In this document: in pieces, positions 1-8,872 of the stretch
Layout of the letters: each line of letters begins with the position of its first letter
Position numbering within the stretch: the stretch's first letter is position 1
NCBI GenBank assembly: GCA_002803225.1
Contig: NXFV01001285.1
Location: 1 to 11,118, forward strand
Length of the DNA: 11,118 bases
Reading direction: 5' to 3'
Origin: Gamarada debralockiae
Taxonomy: Eukaryota > Ascomycota > Leotiomycetes > Helotiales > Hyphodiscaceae
Made by a program: the position numbers and the translations under genes
The notes under the pieces: generated by a model
The model's input: only the letters and a program-made list of their open reading frames with translations
Databases searched by the model: none
Told to the model about the DNA's origin: nothing

Positions 1-1929
1 TGATCTTTTATATATATTTAGTATATTTAAGTAGGTTATTTAAGTAGATTAAGATATTATTAAGATAAATAATATAAAATATATTTATGTAGTCTATTAA
101 AGTATTATTTATATAGTACTAGAATATAAAGAGTCTATTAGTAAGTCTAAATAAAAGTACTTTATATTTATATACTTTATATTAAATATAGAAAGTTATA
201 AGCTCTTTAGAATTAAGATATATATAAATTTAATAGAAAGCTTAATAAATATTAAGTTTAATAAAGATTTTAGTTTTACTTAAATAAAAGAATATTTTAT
301 TAATTAATAGTAAAAAGTATTAATTCTTTTAAGTAATAGTATTTAACTTTTAGTAATTAATATAAAACTATAGACTATTATTAGGTTTTTTAATAAATAA
401 TAAAAGAGAAGTATATAAGACTTAACTTAAGAAGATAAATCCTTTATTAAGATTTTTAATAAAATATTTTTAAATAGCTTATAACTTTAAGAGAGATTAT
501 AAGTATAAGAGGCTTTAATAAAGCTCTTTTATAAAATATTCTTTTTTTAGCTTTACTCTATAGTTTATTAGGTAATAAGATACTAATATATTAGAGGCTC
601 TTTTAAAAAAGACTTTTATTAAATTATAGTATTTTACTAAAATAGTTTATTATAATATCTCCTTTTTAGTTTCTTTTTTTATTAGGCCTCTAGAGTCTAA
701 TAAATTAAAAAGGACTTCTTTTTACTTGATTTCTTTATTAAGTTTACTTAAGGTTATAAAGGAAAGAGTATAGTTTAGGCGTATATAACTTTAGTAAAAG
801 CTAGCTATTAAAATTAACTTAATATTAATTTTTAAAGTCTTATCTATTATTATAAGAGCGAAATTTAACTTCCTTTATTAAAATTAAAATATAAATATAA
901 ATTAGTTAGTAAGTATCTTATTTATTACTTTTAAATTATTTTATTAGTCTTATATAATATATCTTTTTTAGGTCTAATTAACTTAATCTTTTCTTTTATT
1001 TTATAATAATATATTAAAAGATATCCTTAGTTTAATAAGTATTAGTTCTCTTAATAAGTCCTTAAGTAGCTATATAAGAGGCTTCTATTATATACTATAG
1101 ATTAATAAATTATTAAAATATATAAGTATAATATTTATAAGTACGTTTATTAAGCTAAGCTTAATATTTAAGAGTTTTACTAATATAAGAAATAAGATAT
1201 TAATATCTTTAGTTAGTTATTTAAGAAGAGATTTTTAGTTATTCTTTTGTCTTTTATCTTTTAGCTAAAAATCTTAATTTTATTATTTAATATCCCTTTA
1301 AACCTTAAAGTTTATTTCTTTAAAGACTAAGTTTAATTATAGAATATATATTAGTTTTATAAAGGAAAGTATAAGTATATTCTTAGATAACTATATTAGT
1401 ATTTAGTAGAAGATATTTATATTTATATAAAAGTACTTAAACTACTTTCTTTTAAAAATAACTTTATATATTTTAAAGTCTAAAATAATAAAAGGGATAT
1501 TAAATTAATATTACTTATTAATTATTAAGTTAAAAGTAAAATATAATTAAATATATTAAGTAACTTTCTTTTTATATCTTTTAATTTTAATTTCTTAAAA
1601 AAGAAAGAAGATTTAAAGGTTTAAGTTAATATATATTTAAGCTATAAGTATAATATTAATAAATATAAATTTATTTACTTTAATATTTATTAGAATATTA
1701 AAATTAATTTTTATTTTATTTTTAACTAAAGTATATAAAATAGTAAAAGACTTATTTTTTTATTAAGTTTAATAAATTTATTTTATTAATATCTAGTATA
1801 TATATCCTTAAAGTAAAGACTTTCTTTAAAGTTCTTTATTTCTTAACTTAAATAAAGTCTTATTTATATCTTTAGTCTTTTTATTAAAGAATTCTTTTTT
1901 TAGTATCTTATAGATTTAATTACTTTTAT
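1..1929 (-). pseudogene. pol: Ty3/Gypsy pol remnant: protease region and reverse transcriptase (partial at window edge)
   Basis: In its living form this would copy element RNA into DNA. The reverse transcriptase is clear. One frame (codons starting at positions equal to 1 mod 3) runs from about 478 to 1 and shows the family landmarks in order: K-Y-F-I-x-N-L-N-K-G-F-I ending near 434, an L-L-F-I-K-K-P-N block after it, an F-x-I-N-Y-x-K-L-N-T-I-T block, and I-Y-L-N-N-I-L-I-Y at 70-44. The catalytic YLDD aspartates (67-56) both read Asn, as G-to-A changes would give. The 125 codons between the G of GFI (442) and the Y of YLDD agree with my expectation for Gypsy RTs. Between about 480 and 1929 the frame is degraded, and I could not place the protease active site. 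Stops are TAA/TAG. The C-terminal part of RT and everything after it is cut by the window edge. Confidence 0.9.
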
Positions 1930-3600
1930 AAGACTAAGTATAGTCTTTACTTATATACTTATATTAGTTATAGTTATAATACTTTATATTAAAGAGACTA
2001 TTAAGAGCTAAAGTATTATCTTAAGCTATAGAAGATTATTAATTAATATTAATAATAAAAGTAATAATAAAAGAGTAAGTTAAGATAATTATATTAAAGA
2101 TAAGTAAAATAACTTAAGTAGTATAATTATAGTATTAATTAAAGTTAAATATAGCTTTTAGAGTTTAAGTTATATACTTAACTTTATATTCCTTTTAGTC
2201 TTAATTTTAATAGTAGTTTAAAGAGCTTAGTTTTATTTTTAAGTATTAGTATTATATAATAAAAGATTTATATATTAAGTATATTAAAAGAGTAAAAATT
2301 AATATAAATTAATATTAAATATTAAGCTTTTAGTAAAAGTCTTTATATTAGTTAGTTTAAAGTACTTTACTTAATTTAACTAGCTATTAGAATTTAATAA
2401 TAAAGTTAAAGAACTTTTTAATTCGTTTTTATTAAAGATTATAATACTTATCTTAAGTAATTATTAATTTTTAAGGGTTTAAGTAGTTAATAGATAAGAT
2501 ATTAAATATATTATTTATAAATAAAAATATTAAAAAGTTAATAAGATTAAAGTAAGACTTAAGTATAAACTATATCTTATCTATAGTTTAGCTATAGATA
2601 TAGGTTATTTAGCTTTAGATAGATAGGAAGTAGTTAGTATTATTTACTAACTTAGTATATATTAAGAGATACTATATAATATAGCTAGGGCTAACTCTAT
2701 TATTAAGGGGAAAGGGATTATTAATTTTTACTAATTATTTTAAAGTATTAAAATACTCTATAAAAAAGATACTTTCTTATATAAAGTATCTTCTATTAAA
2801 GGGGATAGGACTATAAGGGATCCAGGGGGAGTATAAGTAGCGTTAGTTATATAGTATTAAGTAGTACTATTATAGGAGGCCTAGTTACATAGTAGAGCTA
2901 ACTTAAAAAGGGTTCTAAAATAGGGGTTTATTACTAGAGGAGTAGTTAGATAAGAGTATAACTCCTTTAGTATTATAATAAGCCTAAGTACTAGGACTAG
3001 GCCTATCGATAGGGATAATAGTAAAGCGTTACTCTTTAGCTATATAAAGCTAGATAAGTTCTTCTTTTATAAAGGAAATAACTATTATTTAGATAGCTAG
3101 TTATTATCTTAGAAGATTGATTTCTACTAAGTATTAAGAGCTAGCTAGGCTCCTTAGGACAACGGCTGGGTTTTCGATAGTAGGTTATTTACTACTTTTT
3201 ACTATAGCTATATTAGTTCCTTGGCTAGTACTACTAGTGTTTCTTATAGGGGAGGTAGCTTTTTTAAGTAGTATAATAGTCTTAGAAATAAGTCTAATAA
3301 TATTTATAAGCGAAATTAAGTATAAGTGAAGTTTTAAGGGTTTTATTAATATTTACTAATAGTTTTTATTCTAAGGTATTCTTTTAAAGGTTAAGAGTTA
3401 TTAACTAGCTACTAGTTCTTTTAAGTATTAGGAATTCAATAATTTATATATAGTAGGATATTATAAAAAGCCTTCTTAAGTAAAATAAAAGAGTTTAGAA
3501 TTATATTATAAAGGTAGGAAAACCTTAGGTAAATAGCTTTAATTCTCTACTATTATATTATATAGATAAGGATTTTAAACTAAAGAAGAAAAAAAGGAAA
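1930..3600 (-). pseudogene. gag: Gag-like remnant with mutated CCHC zinc knuckle
   Basis: A single minus-strand frame (codons starting at multiples of 3) can be followed from about 3600 to about 2040 with stops only of the TAA/TAG type. Few interruptions fall between 3060 and 2790. It passes without a shift from repeat copy 1 into unique sequence at 2778. Near 2110-2045 it becomes rich in Leu/Ile codons of the kind RIP makes from Pro/Ser/Thr, like the linker that precedes gag knuckles. The knuckle is at 1981-1940, one frame over: C-X2-C-X4-H-X4-C spacing is exact, but Cys (1981, 1972, 1942) and His (1957) all read Tyr (TGT and CAT changed to TAT). The frame change falls in an AAT-rich simple stretch around 2000-2060, so one small indel is likely. 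The knuckle supports gag. The part above about 2800 has no family match I can name and could be an unusual N-terminal extension. Start codon not determined. Confidence 0.72.
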
Positions 3601-3809
3601 GTAAGAGATTAGAGAAAAAGAAAATATAGCTAAGTCTATTATACTATATATAATCTAAGCGAGGTTCTTATAATTATAAGACCTACTTATTATGTGATCT
3701 TAGGGGAATCCTAAGTACTATAAAGCCTTAGACCTTAGGTATAATTTCCCTTAGGGCTATTATATATATATTAAGCCTAGCTTAATATTAGGAGTATTAG
3801 GGCTGTTAT
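2779..3809. repeat. 1031-bp tandem direct repeat, copy 1 (less mutated)
   Basis: The segment matches 3810-4840 at a constant offset of 1031, so there is no net length difference. Both copies start with a tataaagtatc stretch (2780-2790 and 3811-3821) and end with a gggctgttat stretch (3800-3809 and 4831-4840). Differences are almost all C/T or G/A. Copy 1 keeps more G and C (for example at 2819-2830 and 3158-3180) than copy 2. A minus-strand frame crosses most of it and joins the gag remnant. Confidence 0.96.
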
Positions 3810-4840
3810 ATATAAAGTATCTTTTATTTAAGAGAATAAGACTATAAAGGATTTAAGGGGAGTATAAGTAGCGTTAATTATATAATATTAAGTAGTACTA
3901 TTATAGAAGACCTAGTTATATAGTAAAGCTAACTTAAGAAGGGTTCTAAGATAAGAGTTTATTATTAAAGAAGTAGTTAAATAGAAGTATAACTTTTCTA
4001 GTATTATAATAAGCTTAAGTACTAAGACTAGGCCTATTAATAGAAATAGTAGTAAAGTATTACTCTTTAGCTATATAAAGCTAAGTAAGTTCCTCTTCTA
4101 TAAAGGAAATAACTACTATTTAAATAATTAATTATTATTTTAGAAGATTAATTTTTACTAAGTATTAAGAGCTAGTTAAGCTTTTTAAGATAATAGCTAG
4201 GTTTTTAATAATAGATTATTTACTACTCTTTACTATAGCTATACTAGTTCCTTAGTTAATATTATTAATATTCCTTATAAAAGAGATAGCTTTCTTAAGT
4301 AGTATAATAGTCTTAGAAATAAGTCTAATAATATTTATAAGTAAAATTAAATATAAGTAAAGTTTTAGAGGTTTTATTAATATTTATTAATAATTTTCGT
4401 TTTAAGGTATTCTTTTAAAAATTAAAGATTATTAACTAACTATTGGTTTTTTTAAGTATTAGGAATTTAATAATTTATATATAGTAGAATATTATAAAAA
4501 GCCTTTTTAAGCAAAATAAAAGAGTTTAGAATTATATTATAAAAGTAAGAAAACCTTAGATAAATAGCTTTAATTCTTTACTATTATATTATATAAATAA
4601 GAATTTTAAACTAAAGAAGAAAGAAGAAAAGATAAGAGATTAAAGAAAGAGAAGATATAGCTAAGTCTATTATATTATATATAATCTAAGTAAGGTTCTT
4701 ATAATTATAAGACCTACTTATTATATAATCTTAGGGAAATCCTAAGTACTATAGAGCCTTAGACCTTAGGTATAATTTCCCTTAGGGCTATTATATATAT
4801 ATTAAGCCTAGCTTAATATTAGGAGTGTTAGGGCTGTTAT
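3810..4840. repeat. 1031-bp tandem direct repeat, copy 2 (more mutated)
   Basis: This is the head-to-tail partner of the preceding repeat, with the junction at 3809/3810. Nearly every site where it differs from copy 1 is a transition towards A or T, as RIP would produce. It ends abruptly at 4840, where composition switches to the lightly mutated island. Confidence 0.96.
3819..4631 (-). pseudogene. Duplicated gag-side coding fragment inside repeat copy 2
   Basis: This is the equivalent of the gag-side frame of copy 1, shifted by 1031 bp. Because 1031 is not a multiple of three, the two copies lie in different frames, so the duplication could never have extended the upstream protein in frame. 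It carries more stops than copy 1, again TAA/TAG. At its downstream end the frame runs into the start of copy 1 instead of the gag core, so it is an orphan fragment. The product is not recognised. Confidence 0.6.
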
Positions 4841-4874
4841 AGCTACCCCCTTATTCCTTTAATTCCAAATATAT

Positions 4875-5575
4875 ATATATTATCTAATAAAACGAATTAT
4901 TGGGACCATTCTATCTATACTATTGTGGTTGATTTGGCGGAGGGCATTGCGTACTAGGAATATAGTCGTTTTGGGGTAGAGGAGGAGGCCTTATTTGGGT
5001 GTAATATTAATAGAAATCCAAGTCCATCTGTGAACTGATTCCCAATATTATATAGCTTTTCGGATGCTTGCGGATGGCCAGAATAGGCAGGAAATGGACC
5101 GAATTGTATGCCTATCTGTGAACTTGGCCTCGGTGTTCCAAGTCCGAGCATTATAGGTTGTTGAGAGCCTTTTTGCTAAGAGCTAATCTATTGACTTGTC
5201 CATCTTTGTTATACTCAACCTTAGCCTTGGTTATGAATATACTCCATGTGTTGTAAGGTCTTTATATGTCGTCGAGAATAAGGAACGTTCGGGCACAAAA
5301 TTCGAGTGTGATTTGTCGCTCTACAACCTTTACAAGTTGCCTTATTATAACCCTGTTCAATACATGCTAAGTAGTAGTACGAGATAGTTTGTGTTTGTTT
5401 AAATTGACTTAATATTTGACTAGTTTGAGCTCGTCGAACTGTAGCGTGTTAGTGCTATTGAGCTCGTTGATTTGACTCCTTAGTTCTGTTGTTATGAGAA
5501 CCATAATACTGAGGTGCATAAGGCGCTAGTCCGAAATAGGCTTCAAAAGCTTCAATTCAAAATCTCTACTATTTC
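4875..5575 (-). pseudogene. Decayed gene for a Gln/Pro-rich protein with a CCHC zinc knuckle
   Basis: One minus-strand frame (codons starting at multiples of 3) can be read through this whole stretch. It opens with an aromatic, Tyr/Pro-rich segment (about 5555-5490), passes through a Gln-rich part (5480-5380), then an intact zinc knuckle at 5334-5293 with C-K-G-C, H (5310-5308) and a final C (5295-5293) in exact CX2CX4HX4C spacing. A basic segment follows, then a Pro/Gly/Gln/Ser-rich tail (5151-4954 is stop-free). The interruptions are TAA at 5223, 5211 and near 5446; TAG at 5190, 5178, 4956 and near 5455; and TGA at 5217 and 5559. TAA/TAG fall where Gln fits the local composition, so RIP is the likely cause. 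CpA and CpG survive, unlike the flanks. No start codon, intron or full-length family assignment is possible. It may be a fragment of a host gene, or the nucleic-acid-binding part of another mobile element. Confidence 0.62.
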
Positions 5576-5627
5576 CTACAGAGTTCAACCTATCTGTTAT
5601 ATCTACAGCTTGACTCTAACTATTCCT

Positions 5628-5700
5628 GTTGCCTGTCCCGATGGCTTGTTGCCTGTACCAATAGCTTGTTGCCTGTACCGATAGCCTGTTGCCTGTCCCT
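5628..5700. repeat. 20-bp minisatellite, about 3.6 units
   Basis: Units begin at 5628, 5648, 5668 and 5688, each starting gttgcctgt followed by a variable cc[g/a]at[g/a]gc[t/c]t. The period of 20 is not codon-compatible. The last unit is partial and runs into the left end of Crypton copy A, overlapping it by a few bases. Confidence 0.93.
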
Positions 5701-6119
5701 AGATATCACAAAGATATCTGAGGGGGCGCCGGGTGGCGGATCAGCCGATGACCCCGCTAATCCTGTAATCGGCCGCAAATATCACCCTAACAAAACCGGC
5801 CGCGACACTCGCATAATATCAGTAACGCGACCCTGTATCATATAGCCCTAAGACTTCAGATAATTTATCTTTATATAGAGGCAGCCTATATATTTGAGTT
5901 TTAGGCAATTTAGCCTAGGATTATATGCGTAGTATAGCCTAAAAGGGTTAATAGGTACGCGTACGCTAAAGAGCCCTAAAAATATAGTAAGGCAAGCCTG
6001 TACTATAACGTATATATAGTATAGTATAATATATATAGTATACGCTATTTACTTATTATACTCTCGAGCTACGCTAGTTATAATATAGTATATATATTAT
6101 ATAAAAGTAAACTAAATAA
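5697..6119. other. Crypton copy A, 3' non-coding end
   Basis: This stretch lies downstream of the recombinase gene and I see no gene in it. It opens with a perfect 7-bp inverted repeat (agatatc at 5701-5707, gatatct at 5713-5719, 5-bp loop). A GC-rich patch follows with gcgccgggtggcgg near 5726 and two cggccg-type sites around 5772 and 5800. After about 5860 it turns AT-rich, with several alternating TA runs (6010-6110). Confidence 0.7.
5701..5719. repeat. Perfect terminal palindrome of Crypton copy A
   Basis: AGATATC and GATATCT pair as a 7-bp stem around a 5-base acaaa loop, within 5 bp of the element end. The same place in copy B (8917-8935) has decayed (agatact / gatatct) but a wider ccttagata ... 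tatctaagg palindrome (8913-8921 with 8931-8939) spans the A/B junction. Confidence 0.8.
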
Positions 6120-8500
6120 TTAATTTCTATACTAATTTCTATACTAATCTTATACCTTCTTTTATATATCCTTAATCCCCTTAATAACTTTATTAAAGGA
6201 GGCCTTTATATATATATACTCTTACTTTATAGCCTCTATAATTACTTTAATTGCCTTTAGATTACTAAAGCTATTCTTCTTAATCTTAGCTATAATTTTA
6301 TTAATAATAATCTTTTGTATTAAGTAGTACTAATACTCTAATAAAGTATACTAGTGGCTGCTATATATACTATTAAGCGCTATAATAGAGGAGAGACTAT
6401 CTAGGCTAATTATCTACTCCCTTTATAAGCCTAAGATTATAATAATATTATATAAGAGCTTATATAAGGGTATAGCTACTATAGTAGTAGTAGTACCTAG
6501 TATAGCTTAAGCTAGTAGAGTAGAGCTATCTAGGTTAACTATAGTAGGCTAGTAGTACTATACTAGGCCTAGTAAGGAGAAAGGGGTCTACTAGCACAGC
6601 TAATATAGCTAGCCTATAGTTAGATTATAGCCCTAGGGAAGTATTTAACTCTTACTAGATATAAATATTAGACTAAAAGAGCCTATAAGGAAGTTATCTA
6701 GCTTCTTAAAGAGCTTATCTAAGGAGCTTTATACTTAGCCTAGGCCAGTTATATATATAGCTAGGCTAATTATATATATAGCCTACTTAGTCTATATTAT
6801 ACCTATTATACTCTATAGTTACTTATTAATAGACAAGATTGCCTTCTCAATTACTATAAGGTAAAGATCCTTATAATAGACTATATTTATAGTAGCTAAG
6901 ACTATAGCTATAAAGCTAGTATATTTAAGACTAATAAAGAGTAGGTTATAAAAGATAAGGTAATATAGATAGTTATACTATATAAAGACTAAGTCTTATA
7001 AAAAGATATTATATAGCTTATTTAAGAGCTTAAGGAAGCTACCTACTATTAGGTTTAGCTTTATAACCTTTATTACACTAGATAAGCCTAAGTAAGCCTA
7101 GTACTAGCTATCTAGCTAAGGCTAGACTCACTAGTATAGTACTAGTAGCAGCTTAATTATCTTATATAATACAAAGTAGTTCAAGATATAGTTAAGCTTA
7201 AAGTCAGCTATACCTTATATAAACTAGTATAATAGGTCTATTAAGTAATAGCTAGTTATTTAATTACTATTCTAATACCCCCCTACTAGATCTAAGGCTT
7301 AAGGATATTATTAGTTTCTATAATTTATATACTAGATAAGTGTAGTATATATATAATCTTAGAGCCTAGGATATAGCTAAGAGCGTATAACTGTCTTGTC
7401 TAGGAGCTTGCTATAGAGTCAAAGAGCTTTTAGTTAATATAGGTATTATTACACTTTAAGAGCTTAATATTATATTAGTCCTAGCTTATATAAAAGTAAG
7501 GGAAGGGCTCTTTTAATAAGTACTAGCGCTAGAACAAGTAGGCCGCTAAAGCGCCTATAATATAAGACTAGTAGTTACAATAGCACAAGATAGCCCTATA
7601 TTCAAGCCTACTATACTAGTTTATCTTACCCTAGTCTATAATAGTTATAAGGTATTAGCTATTATTATATAGTCTCTTCTTTAGTAATAGTATTAAGAAG
7701 AGGTTTATAAGCTTAATTAGTAGCTAGTTACTTAACTATAAGAGTATAGTATTACTTAAGAGAAAGTTAAGCTATATATATAATAATTACTTAATTATAT
7801 CTTTACTTAAGCTCTTACTCTAAACCTAGTAGTTTAAATTAAAGATTTATAAGACTATATAACTATTATAGAATATCGAGATTCTATAGTTTATAAACTC
7901 TTTATAATAGTAAGTATACTTATTTTATATAATTAATATCTTAAGTATCTTTAAAGCTATTTATATTAGCTATAGTATATTATAAAGGCTATAAGAGATT
8001 TAGTAAGACTAGAGCTTTTTAATAACTAAGATATAGCTTTATATAGTATTATATATTAAAATAAGCTTTAAGTAGTTTTTATTATCTTTACCTTTAATAA
8101 TTAAGTAATTACTAGCTTTAATAGCTGCTATAGCTACTTTTATAGCTCTTTTCTAGTACTTATATAACTACTTCTTTACTATTATTACCTTTTTCTTTTT
8201 CTTTTACTTCTTCTTCTTATCTAGCTAGTAGCTCTTATATAGTATATATAATATAATCTTTTCTTTAATAAAGAGTAGTAGCTTACTCTTATTAACTTAG
8301 TCTCTTAAGAGATACTTATCTTTAGGAAAGAAGTCTTATATAGTATACTAGGCCTTTTACTCCCTTTACTTTAGAATATAGCTTTTAGTTATATTAGGCG
8401 GCTAGTATATCTAATAATACTCTAGTATCTTATTATATATTACCTAAATCCTAGTCTTAAGCTCTTAAGTTAAGGGGGCTAATAGTATAACTATAATAAA
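6120..8500 (-). pseudogene. Crypton tyrosine recombinase with C-terminal GCR1_C domain, RIP-inactivated (copy A)
   Basis: In its active form this enzyme would cut and rejoin DNA to excise and integrate the element. Landmarks on the minus strand, N to C: P-P-N-x-T-K-S-Y...K-x-R-E-x-K-A near 8401-8350; N-K-S-K-L-L-L-F near 8300-8275; a Lys-rich block (8220-8185); the family's D-x-G-K-x-N core at 7636-7619, then R-L-E-Y and A-L-A-A-Y-L-F (near 7530); K-x-x-Y at 7360-7349, where the HxxR His (7351) and Arg (7342) now read Tyr and His; G-Y-x-N-S-N at 7280-7263; and the nucleophile region with TAC Tyr at 7247-7245. The GCR1_C domain follows at about 6475-6280, then a Lys-rich coiled-coil-like tail. 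Most breaks are TAA/TAG. One frame change (frame 1 to frame 2) lies between 7340 and 7285. The start is uncertain, somewhere near 8500 or above. The last in-frame stop considered is TAA at 6122-6120. Confidence 0.9.
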
Positions 8501-8799
8501 AGGAGTAAAAGTAGAGGAAGCTATTACTAAAGGTATTAGGAGGTCTTTAGTAGTATAAGTACTATAGAATAATATATTAGCAAGGATAGCTATTATAATT
8601 AAGGACTCTAATAATAGCTTTAATTATAGCTTTTATAAGGAGTATTAGTATATATATACCTAGGGGCTTAATATAAGAGTATTATAAGTATATAGACTAG
8701 GTTAAAGGATATTAATAGAGGGCGTACAAGTATAGTATATTATTACTGCCCTTATAATATCACGCCTAGTACTGTTATTAAACTATAATCTCTATAAAA

Positions 8800-8823
8800 T
8801 AAGCCCCTAGTCTTAAGGGCTTA
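8800..8823. repeat. Inverted repeat (7-bp stem) near Crypton right end
   Basis: TAAGCCC (8800-8806) pairs perfectly with GGGCTTA (8817-8823). There is no downstream T-run on either strand that would make it a terminator, and terminators of that type are not expected in a fungal nuclear genome. Confidence 0.75.
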
Positions 8824-8844
8824 ATAGTCATAGGGCTTATACAT

Positions 8845-8872
8845 CTGGGTAGGAAATTAGATAATTTCCCAG
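8845..8872. repeat. Inverted repeat close to Crypton right end
   Basis: GGAAATTA (8852-8859) pairs with TAATTTCC (8862-8869) around two bases. The outer CTGGG (8845-8849) and CCCAG (8868-8872) offer an alternative longer stem with a 4-base bulge. It has survived in a region where most sequence is RIP-mutated. Confidence 0.78.

Larger units (their letters stand above)
1..4840 (-). mobile_element. Ty3/Gypsy LTR retrotransposon, 5' half, RIP-destroyed, with tandemly duplicated 5' end
   Basis: The minus strand, read from right to left, gives a gag-like frame, a CCHC zinc knuckle and then a Gypsy-type reverse transcriptase, which is the gag-pol order of Ty3/Gypsy elements. RNase H and integrase are expected left of base 1, outside the window. 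The sequence is extremely AT-rich and the reading frames are broken mainly by TAA/TAG, the product of C-to-T change at CpA. I found no convincing LTR: no TG...CA-bounded segment could be assigned on the 5' side, so the element is truncated, or its LTR is beyond recognition or absent at 4840. The right limit is set by the end of the second 1031-bp repeat. The element cannot make protein. Confidence 0.88.

Noticed and set aside
3040..3640. Plus-strand coding in the 1031-bp repeat, including a Lys-rich stretch around 3580-3630
   Set aside because: The minus-strand frame has fewer stops, is longer and joins the gag remnant in phase. The Lys-rich look comes from purine-rich sequence.
3740..3800. 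TTAGGG-like words (also near 4775-4835) suggesting telomeric repeats
   Set aside because: They are isolated single occurrences, not tandem arrays, and recur only because the 1031-bp unit is duplicated.
3803..4840. The 1031-bp unit as a solo or paired LTR (TGTTATA at 3803 and 4834)
   Set aside because: The copies abut directly, most of the unit is coding on the minus strand, and no TG...CA boundaries fit the unit ends.
4954..5151. Minus-strand open frame of 65 codons as an independent small gene
   Set aside because: The same frame reads on through TAG/TAA codons on both sides and joins the knuckle segment. It is a stop-free piece of the larger pseudogene, and its ATG is an internal codon.
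5196..5387. Plus-strand open frame of 63 codons
   Set aside because: It lies opposite the minus-strand frame that carries the zinc knuckle (5334-5293) and has no recognisable feature of its own.
5628..5700. CRISPR-like repeat array
   Set aside because: The units are contiguous with no spacers, and the genome is fungal.
6010..6110. Alternating TA runs as a regulatory region or origin
   Set aside because: Such runs are the expected end point of RIP and occur throughout the window without a fixed position.
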